50,679 nt of DNA, from IMG/VR virus record IMGVR_UViG_3300031578_000055, positions 1 through 50,679 of that record; one strand, given 5' to 3'. A program made the translations under genes and the position numbers. The notes under the pieces were generated by a model. It made no database searches and was not told where the DNA came from. It worked only from the letters and a program-made list of their open reading frames with translations. How positions within the stretch are numbered: position 1 is the stretch's first letter; the number at the start of each line of letters is the position of its first letter. Positions 7,883 through 14,674 of this stretch are shown piece by piece. The stretch comes from a virus.

Positions 7883-8272
7883 ATGAATGCTTTATCAGTA
7901 CCAGGGGTAAGTGTAAACAATGTCCCTATATTTATAGTTCCAAACACTTTTTCTTTTAAGATGGGAAAAGGTGAAACAAAAGTACGATCTGCTTCGGCTG
8001 GTGGTGGTGCTGCTTCATCAGTACATACCGAAGATGCAGAAGGTAAAATCGGAGAAATGAAATTCGAAATGTATGTCACTGAAGAAACATTAGAACTATT
8101 CAGTGCATGGAAAAAGAATCTCGGAATCAATGCTGTAACGGCTGAACAACCGGCTTCAACTCCATTGTCTGGCAGCCATATGTCATGCACTACAGATTCA
8201 GAGTTTAAAGCTACGGCCGATGGAACTGTTGAAATGATTTTTCAAGGGGATCCATTATCTGATAACTTTTAA
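7883..8272 (+). CDS. Tail tube protein (Mu gpM-like)
   Basis: This 129-residue protein begins MNALSVPGVSVNNVPIFIVP, includes FSFKMGKGETKVRSASAGG and ends with a beta segment (DGTVEMIFQGDPLSDNF). Size, position right after the sheath and the G-x-G-x-x-x-V-R region fit Mu gpM-type tube proteins, whose hexamers stack to form the DNA conduit. A terminator follows immediately. Confidence 0.85.
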   Translation: MNALSVPGVSVNNVPIFIVPNTFSFKMGKGETKVRSASAGGGAASSVHTEDAEGKIGEMKFEMYVTEETLELFSAWKKNLGINAVTAEQPASTPLSGSHMSCTTDSEFKATADGTVEMIFQGDPLSDNF

Positions 8273-8275
8273 TAT

Positions 8276-8304
8276 TATCCGGGTATAATGCCCGGATATT
8301 TTTT
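8276..8304 (+). terminator. Intrinsic terminator after tail tube
   Basis: TATCCGGG-TATAATG-CCCGGATA makes an 8-bp stem followed by TTTTTT. It would attenuate transcription between the abundant sheath/tube genes and the downstream fibre-like gene. Confidence 0.85.
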
Positions 8305-8337
8305 ACTCATGGATCGAACAAATTCGTGAGGTGAAAA

Positions 8338-8589
8338 ATGGCAACATCAACAATACAGATACCAAAAAATACATGGACTTTAATCTCAGAAGTTTCAGTG
8401 AGATTTCAAGTTCAAGGTCAAACCCCATTAATTATAATTGAATCTGTTGCACTTCCAACTGATCTTGATATTCGGAAAGTGGCTTTTGCAGGTGGAATGT
8501 ATACATTTATAAAAGTTGATGGTGATTTTTATGCTTATTCTAAAGATACAAATAATGAAATATCAATAGAACCAGTGGAGGCTACATAA
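8338..8589 (+). CDS. Small beta-rich structural protein
   Basis: This 83-residue protein has GAGGTG before its ATG. The sequence (MATSTIQIPKNTWTLISEV..., ...FIKVDGDFYAYSKD) suggests a compact beta fold. Its stop overlaps the next start as TAATG with GGAGG upstream, so it is probably co-produced with the 479-residue protein, perhaps as its partner or chaperone. No family recognised. Confidence 0.6.
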   Translation: MATSTIQIPKNTWTLISEVSVRFQVQGQTPLIIIESVALPTDLDIRKVAFAGGMYTFIKVDGDFYAYSKDTNNEISIEPVEAT

Positions 8590-10028
8590 TGGGATTTTTT
8601 GAAGGGAATGAATCCTCTGGAATTGGAAGTGTACCTAAATCTGGAAATGTTGTTTATGTGAATGAAGAAAAAGATTTTGGAACTGTAACGGCTGGTGTAA
8701 AAATAGATACTATTCCAGATACGACTTTTGTTTTAAACTCTCCTGTAGTTCAGACCCTACCTTTTGTTGTACCAACAGGATCTTGTTTTCAACTGCTAAC
8801 AACAAATAGAGTATTAAATACATTGACATATACAAATGCTGTTGATGCTCAATTTCAAGGGATTAATAGCTGTGTTATTATATTTGATGTAGTTTTAAAT
8901 GGTAACACTACAGGAACGTTATTTGATTTAACAGGTGGATATATATCATTAAAATTCCCTGATTTTAATAGATATGATAATATAGGAACATTAGATTCCT
9001 TAGAATCTATTTATTGTCCCGGTGTTTTATTTGATGTTATTGCTGGAGGAGTTAATTTAATCGATTGCGTTTCTAGCACTTTCACTGGATGTTTTATAAT
9101 ATCTTTAGACGGCAATACGTTCTCTTTTTTTAATATTTCTGGTGCTTCATCAGGTGATATTCAGATTTCTACAGCAATTTGTGATAATGACGAGTTTTCA
9201 TCTTTTGTTTATGTTGATCCAGCAACATATCCGAATGATCACACTGTCAGTATAACCGCTTGTAATATTACAATAGCAGATAATTTCTTTGGTGCAGGAT
9301 CGATAATAGAAACTGATATAAGAATGATTTTAGCAGCAAATAAGGGCAATCAGGACAGTGTAGTTTCAGCAGGTGCTTTTTTAGTAAGCAATGCACTTGT
9401 AACAGACATTCCAGCAGTAAATTCTTTTGTAATCATAAATGGTACTACATGGACAGGTGATGCAGAGAGCAGAATTCTTGTTAATAGTGATGGAGTTTCG
9501 GATTATTTGGATCTAAGAAAAACATCTTTAACACTTGATGGTGATGCTTCAATGGAGCCGACATTGGCGACTAAGGATTTAACCACCAGATTTGCTCAAA
9601 TAGATCCTGAAAGATTTACAGTTACATTTACAAATGCAACTAATTTAATAAATGAGGCAGGGACTGCACTATCTAATAACGATACTATAATGTTTAAAGA
9701 TACCGTCGGAACTTTGCCCACTGGTTTACGTGCCGATGTTATGTATTTTGTTATTAATAAATTAACTAATTCTTTTCAAGTTTCTTATACATTAGGAGGT
9801 GCAGCGGTTGCATTTACAACAGATGGGACACCAGTTAATTCATATGGACTAACAAGTTTTCACGGAAGTTCTCCTCAGAATGTTATTGCTGCAAATGCAG
9901 CAAGAAGCCTGACCCCTCAAGCTTTAAAATGTGCATGTCCTGGAAGTAAAATATTTTTAATGGTATCAAACAAAACTGATGATGTTAATATTTTAGTCAA
10001 CGAAGCATATTATAGAATTTTAGGATAA
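8589..10028 (+). CDS. Beta-helix-like fibre or decoration protein
   Basis: This 479-residue protein begins with VVYVNEEKDFGT. Residues about 30-300 show periodic short beta strands with Asn, Cys and Ile ladders (SVCIIFDV-type steps), consistent with a right-handed beta-helix. Residues about 350-420 carry TNLINEAGTALSNNDTIMF and LPTGLRADVMYFVINKLT, the GLxxxxxYFVxN motif common in phage fibre-associated domains. A fibre or baseplate decoration is likely. Its place between tube and lysis genes is unusual for a receptor-binding protein. Confidence 0.5.
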   Translation: MGFFEGNESSGIGSVPKSGNVVYVNEEKDFGTVTAGVKIDTIPDTTFVLNSPVVQTLPFVVPTGSCFQLLTTNRVLNTLTYTNAVDAQFQGINSCVIIFDVVLNGNTTGTLFDLTGGYISLKFPDFNRYDNIGTLDSLESIYCPGVLFDVIAGGVNLIDCVSSTFTGCFIISLDGNTFSFFNISGASSGDIQISTAICDNDEFSSFVYVDPATYPNDHTVSITACNITIADNFFGAGSIIETDIRMILAANKGNQDSVVSAGAFLVSNALVTDIPAVNSFVIINGTTWTGDAESRILVNSDGVSDYLDLRKTSLTLDGDASMEPTLATKDLTTRFAQIDPERFTVTFTNATNLINEAGTALSNNDTIMFKDTVGTLPTGLRADVMYFVINKLTNSFQVSYTLGGAAVAFTTDGTPVNSYGLTSFHGSSPQNVIAANAARSLTPQALKCACPGSKIFLMVSNKTDDVNILVNEAYYRILG

Positions 10029-10051
10029 TAAAAATAAAAATAGGAGCGAAT

Positions 10052-10378
10052 ATGAAAAAATTAATGAGTTATATATCAATATTGATATTATCTAAGAATC
10101 TTGCAAAAGCTTTTTACAAAGGTATTAAAAAAGTTTTATTACGAGAAAACAACGAGGCTGGTTATTTGTCTCAGGATCAGTTTGATTCTTGTCTATCAAG
10201 AGCAAAAGCAATTATTTTGGAGGCTATTTCTGGACCAATGCATATGCTTGCCCTTGCTATAGCTGTTCATAGAGAAAAGTTTCACAAAGAAAGCCATTTA
10301 AAAGAAAAGATCGAAATAAGTAGGCAAATGTCTAAAACTGATGTTAAAATAGCATCAAGGGGATGGTGGTACAGCTGA
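10052..10378 (+). CDS. Unknown 108-residue protein with hydrophobic N-terminus
   Basis: AGGAG precedes the ATG. The protein starts MKKLMSYISILILSKNLAKAF, a weakly hydrophobic amphipathic segment rather than a clear signal peptide. A helical middle (SQDQFDSCLSRAKAIIL) and a basic C-terminus ending GWWYS follow. I do not recognise it. It lies just before a membrane regulator and the lysis genes, so a membrane-associated role is possible. Confidence 0.55.
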   Translation: MKKLMSYISILILSKNLAKAFYKGIKKVLLRENNEAGYLSQDQFDSCLSRAKAIILEAISGPMHMLALAIAVHREKFHKESHLKEKIEISRQMSKTDVKIASRGWWYS

Positions 10379-10396
10379 TCTCTAAAGTGGGGGATA

Positions 10397-11104
10397 TTGA
10401 GGATCGAACAAAAACTAAGTATTCCTCTTATTATAATTTCTTTTGGGAATACAATAAATGGAGTTATAAATAAAGAATCATTATTTTATTATATTTTTTA
10501 TTCATTTATATTCGTAATTATTGCAATAATAATACAATTTATAAAATTAAAAAAATCTGAAAAAAGAGTTTCTATATTATTGCTAATAATTTCTTTAATT
10601 GCTTTATGGTTAGATGATATTAGATCTTTATTTGGATTAATGTTGTTAACATATGCTATAAGTTTATCAGGCAACGATAAAAAATATTATTTAACTTATT
10701 TAATCTTAGCTATTATAACAATTATATTAAGATTTACATTATACTCACATAGTGCTACTGGATTAATAATATATTTAGCAGGATCTACATTTATTATAAT
10801 TATTTATTATCATTATATTTTTCCGAAATTATCTAAAAAAATAAAAAATATTCCATACGATTCTATATTTTATGGAATAGATAAAGACACTATTGATATT
10901 TTAAATTTATCAGCACATGGTTATTCTCCTCCTGAAATAAACAAATTATTAAAACGTGGTGTTACTGATGACCGTATAAAAGCAATAATTCGAGAAACAA
11001 GAAATAAATATGGATTCAAATCCCAAGATTCTTTTATTGCAACTCTCACGAAATGTGGTGTAATTACGCTGAATATTGACAACATGCGGTTTAAGGGTAG
11101 ATAA
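10397..11104 (+). CDS. Membrane protein with C-terminal LuxR-type helix-turn-helix
   Basis: This 235-residue protein has about five hydrophobic segments between residues 8 and 145. The cytosolic domain (about 160-228) reads IDILNLSAHGYSPPEINKLL then RIKAIIRETRNKYGF, the scanning and recognition helices of LuxR/GerE-type DNA-binding domains. The start is TTG at 10397 with GGGGG 4-8 nt before it. A membrane-tethered transcription factor is the natural reading; it would couple an envelope signal to phage gene expression. Very AT-rich. A terminator follows. Confidence 0.6.
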   Translation: MRIEQKLSIPLIIISFGNTINGVINKESLFYYIFYSFIFVIIAIIIQFIKLKKSEKRVSILLLIISLIALWLDDIRSLFGLMLLTYAISLSGNDKKYYLTYLILAIITIILRFTLYSHSATGLIIYLAGSTFIIIIYYHYIFPKLSKKIKNIPYDSIFYGIDKDTIDILNLSAHGYSPPEINKLLKRGVTDDRIKAIIRETRNKYGFKSQDSFIATLTKCGVITLNIDNMRFKGR

Positions 11105-11141
11105 TGTCTAAAAGTGCATTATACTAAAATCGTTCGATCCT

Positions 11142-11181
11142 TCCGAGCGGATTGTACATAGTGCGTTCGCTCGGATTTTTT
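11142..11181 (+). terminator. Intrinsic terminator after the membrane regulator
   Basis: TCCGAGCG (11142-11149) pairs perfectly with CGCTCGGA (11168-11175), enclosing 18 nt, and TTTTTT follows. Confidence 0.85.
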
Positions 11182-11203
11182 AATTTAGAATAAGGGGAAG
11201 AAC

Positions 11204-11242
11204 ATGAATGAAAAACCAAGAGGCTCTTCATGGATTGGTTAG
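11204..11242 (+). CDS. 12-residue leader ORF overlapping the next start
   Basis: AAGGGG precedes an ATG that encodes MNEKPRGSSWIG. The stop at 11240-11242 lies 10 nt inside the next gene, whose ATG (11230) has no ribosome site of its own other than this translation. Coupled expression of the downstream membrane protein is the likely role. Confidence 0.4.
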   Translation: MNEKPRGSSWIG

Positions 11243-11781
11243 AGTACGTTTTAGAATTAGTCAAACTTGAAGGAGCTATGGGAGCCATTTCCGTGTTATT
11301 AGCATCGTCTATTTTAATAATGTTTTTAATGTTTTCAAAGAGAATGGAAGGACTGACAAAAGCAATCATAATTCTTACGGATAAAGTTAGCAGCCCATAT
11401 TTAAATTCGATTTTATCTGTAAGACTATTTCGGAATGTAATGTCAAACCATATTAGTAAAAAATTAAGTTATCTTGGTAATATTCTAGATATAAATAATA
11501 TCCTTGAAAGAGAAGAACAAATAAAAAAAAATATTGGAAGAGAATTCAAAAATATTACAACGGAAGAAGCTCACATATTATCTGAATATAAAAGTGTTTG
11601 TGGAGATATGGGAAAAATTCTTGAAGACAATATAGATTGGGAAAAATTCCTAACATCTGTATATTTGATATTTTTTTCTCAAGATAAGGATCGTCAAAAA
11701 ATGATTGATATAAAAACTTTAATGAATGAAAAAGTTAATGAAATTGCAAAAATAATTGAAGATAATGGTATTCATAATTAA
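11230..11781 (+). CDS. Single-pass membrane protein of the lysis region
   Basis: This 183-residue protein has one strong transmembrane segment near residues 14-37 (GAISVLLASSILIMFLMFS). A long charged helical domain follows (ILEREEQIKKNIGREFKNIT...). The domain probably faces the cytoplasm because of basic residues after the segment. It precedes the endolysin, so a lysis-timing or superinfection role is possible, but no family is recognised. The start overlaps a 12-residue leader ORF. Confidence 0.55.
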   Translation: MDWLEYVLELVKLEGAMGAISVLLASSILIMFLMFSKRMEGLTKAIIILTDKVSSPYLNSILSVRLFRNVMSNHISKKLSYLGNILDINNILEREEQIKKNIGREFKNITTEEAHILSEYKSVCGDMGKILEDNIDWEKFLTSVYLIFFSQDKDRQKMIDIKTLMNEKVNEIAKIIEDNGIHN

Positions 11782-11846
11782 ATGTTTTTACCACATTTGG
11801 GATATAACATGATATAATTTTTTAATATAAAAGGATTGAACAACCT

Positions 11847-12443
11847 ATGATTATTGAAATGAAATTTTTCGAAAGAAAAGAAAACAGAGATCTTAGACAG
11901 AAGAAAGCAATCGTCATTCATTGGCCTGGTGCGAAAACAGTAACAGAAGGATATTCTATTTTAAAAATAGATCCATTGTGGAACTGGATGAATGAATCAT
12001 CACTTAATTCCTATCATTATTTAGTATCAAAAAAAAGAATTATCCAAACCAGAGATTTAAAACTCAGAGCCATACATGCTGGTCACAGGACTTATCGGAA
12101 GAAAGCTAAAGACTACTTCGGTTATGATGTATGCTGTGATACAAACTCTCCTAACAACTATACAATCGCAATTTGTGCTTTACATGATACACATCTTGGA
12201 GGGTATGAAACCGAAACAACAGATTCTCTTGTAGATTTAGTTTCAGATCTATGTATTGAATATAATTTAAATCCTGAGACTGATTTGTGGAGACACTCAG
12301 ACATAACAAATGAAAAGTCAATCCCTTGTCCCCGTGGATTTTTTGATGATGATGATGATCCAGATGATTTATGGAATGCTTTCAAATGTTGGGTTGGAAA
12401 TGCTATAACATTGAAATATGAGAAGATGAAAATAGGGGAATAA
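11847..12443 (+). CDS. Endolysin, N-acetylmuramoyl-L-alanine amidase (amidase_2)
   Basis: This 198-residue protein matches zinc amidases of the T7 lysozyme/PGRP type: IVIHWPG with zinc His25, HYLVSKKRIIQTRD, AIHAGH near residue 80, and WRHSDIT...PCPRGFF with candidate zinc ligands His150 and Cys161. It cleaves the bond between N-acetylmuramic acid and L-alanine. No signal peptide is visible, so export through a holin is expected; the holin candidate follows 10 nt later. An acidic run of Asp near residues 167-173 is notable. Confidence 0.85.
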   Translation: MIIEMKFFERKENRDLRQKKAIVIHWPGAKTVTEGYSILKIDPLWNWMNESSLNSYHYLVSKKRIIQTRDLKLRAIHAGHRTYRKKAKDYFGYDVCCDTNSPNNYTIAICALHDTHLGGYETETTDSLVDLVSDLCIEYNLNPETDLWRHSDITNEKSIPCPRGFFDDDDDPDDLWNAFKCWVGNAITLKYEKMKIGE

Positions 12444-12452
12444 GGAGAAACT

Positions 12453-12671
12453 ATGGAATCTACAAATTCGGTGCCTTGGTATAAAAGTACTAAAAAAACT
12501 TTAGGAGTTATTTTCGCAGGAGCTGTTTTGCTTGGTGGGATATATGCTATTTATAAAGATTCTACTCAAACAAATGACGTTTTAGGGATTTGGGCTTTAT
12601 TCTCAGGGTCGTGTTTAGGAATAAAAGCAATCGGAGGAGCTATCCAGAGCCGAAACGGGACTAATCAATGA
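12453..12671 (+). CDS. Candidate holin, two membrane segments
   Basis: This 72-residue protein has two hydrophobic segments, near residues 17-34 (LGVIFAGAVLLGGIYAIY) and 43-62 (LGIWALFSGSCLGIKAIGG), with a short polar linker and a charged C-terminus. The size and its place between the amidase and the spanin gene fit a class II holin. AAGGAG precedes the ATG and its stop overlaps the Rz-like start as ATGA. Confidence 0.6.
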   Translation: MESTNSVPWYKSTKKTLGVIFAGAVLLGGIYAIYKDSTQTNDVLGIWALFSGSCLGIKAIGGAIQSRNGTNQ

Positions 12672-12946
12672 GCCTAAAATTAATAATAACAATAATATCA
12701 ATTGTTTTTTGTAGTGGAATTGTTGCTTTTATTAAATATAAATATAATAAATATAATGCTGCTATGTCAGTTTTAAAGAAAGTCGACAAGCAAATGAAAG
12801 TCAAAAAAGAAATTAAAAAGGAGCATAATAATGTTGATAAAAAAACAGAAGAAATTAAAGAAAATATTAATACTGTTGATAATGATAAGCTTTCTTCTTC
12901 TTATGCTGACAAACTGCGAGACCGTCCCCGTAATAATAGAGGATGA
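12668..12946 (+). CDS. Rz-like inner-membrane spanin (i-spanin)
   Basis: This 92-residue protein has one N-terminal transmembrane segment (LIITIISIVFCSGIVAFI, residues 5-22). A Lys/Glu-rich helical domain follows (KVDKQMKVKKEIKKEHNNV...) that would lie in the periplasm as a coiled coil. A second gene starts inside it in another frame and encodes a lipoprotein, the classic Rz/Rz1 layout. Spanins join the inner and outer membrane at the end of lysis, so the host should have an outer membrane. Confidence 0.75.
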   Translation: MSLKLIITIISIVFCSGIVAFIKYKYNKYNAAMSVLKKVDKQMKVKKEIKKEHNNVDKKTEEIKENINTVDNDKLSSSYADKLRDRPRNNRG

Positions 12947-13172
12947 TTATATTTCTATAAGTATTACTCCAGAGTTCCCGGAATTTTCAAAAGACAATCC
13001 TGAATTATTAAAGATTCTTGATTTTGGCTTAGACATGTATTCTGTAAGATTAAAAGATTTAATATCTGCAGAAAAAACCGGATTATTTATTTCTTCTGAA
13101 ATAGAAAATGAAATAAAATTCTGCATGGAAAATATAGAATGGATTGGAGGAATAATTGAAATATCTCAGTGA
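12831..13172 (+). CDS. Rz1-like outer-membrane lipoprotein spanin (o-spanin)
   Basis: This 113-residue protein starts inside the Rz-like gene in the +1 frame, with AAGGAG 8 nt before its ATG. The N-terminus is a lipoprotein signal peptide: KKQKKLKK, then ILILLIMISFLLLML, then TNC at residues 27-29 as lipobox; Asn at -1 is unusual. A short exported domain follows, with two Phe/Pro-rich repeats (ITPEFPEF). It is longer than lambda Rz1. It extends 226 nt beyond the Rz stop. Confidence 0.7.
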   Translation: MLIKKQKKLKKILILLIMISFLLLMLTNCETVPVIIEDDYISISITPEFPEFSKDNPELLKILDFGLDMYSVRLKDLISAEKTGLFISSEIENEIKFCMENIEWIGGIIEISQ

Positions 13173-13422
13173 AAAATTAAATTCTATAATTAAAGAATGT
13201 GAAATTAACGGATTCCGTGTTTTGATTGAAATAGAACCATCTTTAACAATATATTTTTGGTGTGATAAAGAAAATAAACGACATATAATAAGAATGGTTC
13301 GAAAAGTTGGATTAACTCAAAATCTAAATTGGAATCTTACAGATGAAAAAACAAAATATATAAAAGATTATGATTTAGTTTATTTAGAAAAAAATAAAGG
13401 TAAAATTATTACAAGATTTTAA
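13156..13422 (+). CDS. Unknown 88-residue protein
   Basis: The start is TTG at 13156 with GGAGG 5 nt upstream, overlapping the o-spanin end by 17 nt. The protein begins MKYLSEKLNSIIKECEING and continues with beta segments (FRVLIEIEPSLTIYFWC). It is 14 nt from the tail chaperone gene. In other myophages the gene before the chaperone can be a small tail factor, but no family is recognised. Confidence 0.6.
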   Translation: MKYLSEKLNSIIKECEINGFRVLIEIEPSLTIYFWCDKENKRHIIRMVRKVGLTQNLNWNLTDEKTKYIKDYDLVYLEKNKGKIITRF

Positions 13423-13436
13423 GGAGTGAGGATAAA

Positions 13437-14000
13437 ATGATAAGTAGAAGAGATGGAATATTAGATTTTGATACTAATAAACCATATAAAATAGCTATAG
13501 CTGGAGAACAACAGGAAAGGACTCAGATAATTTGCCATGACGTAACTAGTAAGACGGAGAATGCTGCACTTGATATGTTACAATTATTAACAACAGCAAT
13601 TCAAAATGTTCCACAACCAGAAACAACACCAACAAAAAAACAGTTGGATGCAGATGAACGAAAAGATAGTAAATTCTTTGATAATGAAAGTCCTTCTTTA
13701 AAAGAAATAGATGAACAAGCCCTTGCTTTACAAATGGCTGTTCAATCTAATACTGTTGTTAAAATGTCTGAAATAATGGATTTATTTTTTGACTTTGTTG
13801 ATAGTGGTGCTGTCAATTGTGCTGGAGATCTTAAGATCTATAAACCTATTTGGGAATCTATTCATAGAGATGATAAGATAAAAATAGTTTTCAGGTATTG
13901 TGCTTTTTTCGTCAATCCATTGATGCAGCTGGTAGCTATGGCCTCATCAATGGAGAACCAGGACTCAAAAAAAGCAACAAAAGAATTACAGACGCCGTAA
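13437..14000 (+). CDS. Tail assembly chaperone, short form (gpG-like)
   Basis: This 187-residue product of normal reading has an acidic, helical N-terminal domain (ENAALDMLQLLTTAIQ) and a helical C-terminal part (VVKMSEIMDLFFDFVD). It lies before the tape measure gene, as lambda gpG does, and contains a slippery A-run near its end. gpG-type proteins coat the tape measure during tail assembly. The ATG follows GGAGTGAGGATAAA. Confidence 0.75.
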   Translation: MISRRDGILDFDTNKPYKIAIAGEQQERTQIICHDVTSKTENAALDMLQLLTTAIQNVPQPETTPTKKQLDADERKDSKFFDNESPSLKEIDEQALALQMAVQSNTVVKMSEIMDLFFDFVDSGAVNCAGDLKIYKPIWESIHRDDKIKIVFRYCAFFVNPLMQLVAMASSMENQDSKKATKELQTP

Positions 14001-14116
14001 GAATTACGATTAATACAAAAGGAGGAATCAGCTTTAATGAGGCTGAAGATATGCCTCTTTTTAAGAAACAAATCATTATTGAGGAACTTATTAAAATAAA
14101 TAAAGAAATGAAATAG
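13437..14116 (+). CDS. Tail assembly chaperone, -1 frameshift form (gpGT-like)
   Basis: The heptamer A AAA AAA at 13967-13973 sits in frame as tcA AAA AAA. A -1 slip there joins the gpG-like frame (...MENQDSKK) to a frame reading SNKRITDAVRITINTKGG and ending at 14116. The fused protein is about 226 residues. The downstream frame has no plausible start or ribosome site of its own. The slip site, position and product layout match programmed frameshifting in tail chaperones of many phages. Confidence 0.8.
13967..13973 (+). promoter_or_regulatory. Programmed -1 ribosomal frameshift site
   Basis: Seven A residues arranged as A AAA AAA in the gpG frame. tRNA-Lys in both sites can re-pair after a one-base slip. 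The zero-frame stop lies 25 nt downstream. Confidence 0.75.
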
Positions 14117-14122
14117 TAAAAT

Positions 14123-14188
14123 GGGAGAGCTAGGCCACGGATAAATGACAAATAGTTATTTGTAAAGGTTCAATTCCTTTCTCTTCCA
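14123..14188 (+). ncRNA. Short tRNA-like element
   Basis: The ends pair as a 7-bp acceptor stem: GGGAGAG (14123-14129) with CTCTTCC (14181-14187), one G-T pair, followed by A. A perfect T-arm AAAGG-TTCAATT-CCTTT precedes the 3' strand. Only 66 nt long, it has no normal D-arm, and the middle (ATGACAAATAGTTAT) gives no 5-bp anticodon stem with a U33 loop. It lies between the chaperone gene and a terminator. It may be a degenerate tRNA or a tRNA mimic. Confidence 0.45.
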
Positions 14189-14191
14189 ATA

Positions 14192-14219
14192 AGATCCTTA
14201 AATATAAGGGTCTTTTTTT
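14192..14219 (+). terminator. Intrinsic terminator after chaperone and tRNA-like element
   Basis: AGATCCTT-AAATAT-AAGGGTCT (8 bp, one G-T pair) is followed by TTTTTT. It also faces the convergent gene at 14225-14542. Confidence 0.85.
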
Positions 14220-14224
14220 ATGAC

Positions 14225-14542
14225 TTAAACAAGATCGTATAATTCAAAAAATTCCTTTGCTTTTTTATAGCTATGAAAATATAAATGGGTACCTCTAGTA
14301 ATTCCATAATAATTGTCTGTAAAATTTTTTACGTGTTTTCCCTCTTCTGTTATTGCGTTTTTAAAGATAAGATATTCATATAAAAGTCGAACTCTTTTTG
14401 TTGATTGGGAGGTAGGCCTACGCTCCCCATTTTCAAATCTTTTTAGTTTCATATATCCTTCTTTATTAATTTTTCCAAAAGCTTTCATAAAAGCTATTGT
14501 TTTGTCTTCTTCTTTTTTAAATAAATCATCTAAAGCACTCAT
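14225..14542 (-). CDS. Probable XRE-like DNA-binding moron protein
   Basis: This 105-residue protein lies antisense between the chaperone and tape measure genes with its own promoter. Residues about 28-55 read GYMKLKRFENGERRPTSQST, like the second half of an XRE helix-turn-helix (R-F-E-x-G-x-R-x-P). Translation from 14542 is chosen because AGAGGAG lies 7 nt upstream; an in-frame ATG at 14566 precedes that site. It could be a repressor active when late genes are off. No partner toxin gene is adjacent. Confidence 0.55.
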   Translation of the reverse strand: MSALDDLFKKEEDKTIAFMKAFGKINKEGYMKLKRFENGERRPTSQSTKRVRLLYEYLIFKNAITEEGKHVKNFTDNYYGITRGTHLYFHSYKKAKEFFELYDLV

Positions 14543-14566
14543 AGTAGATCTCCTCTCTATAATCAT

Positions 14567-14594
14567 ATTATACTATCATACAACACTTGTCAAT
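14567..14594 (-). promoter_or_regulatory. Promoter of the antisense XRE-like gene
   Basis: On the minus strand TTGACA (14594-14589), a 16-nt spacer and TATAAT (14572-14567) match the sigma70 consensus exactly, 25 nt before the ATG. Confidence 0.75.
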
Positions 14595-14674
14595 AATTAT
14601 GATACATTTTCTCTGCTCTTTTTTTTATGGCTTAAACAATGTACAATTAGATATAACTTAACGAGGGTATTAAT

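Noticed and set aside
7669-8190. Antisense ORFs over sheath, tube and tape measure genes (also 14698-15189, 15388-15720)
   Set aside because: They lie opposite strongly assigned structural genes, lack ribosome sites and have shadow-like composition.
13898-14116. Separate gene starting at 13898
   Set aside because: It lacks a ribosome site, its first residues are the shadow of gpG, and it is exactly in the -1 frame after A AAA AAA; the T-like frameshift extension explains it.
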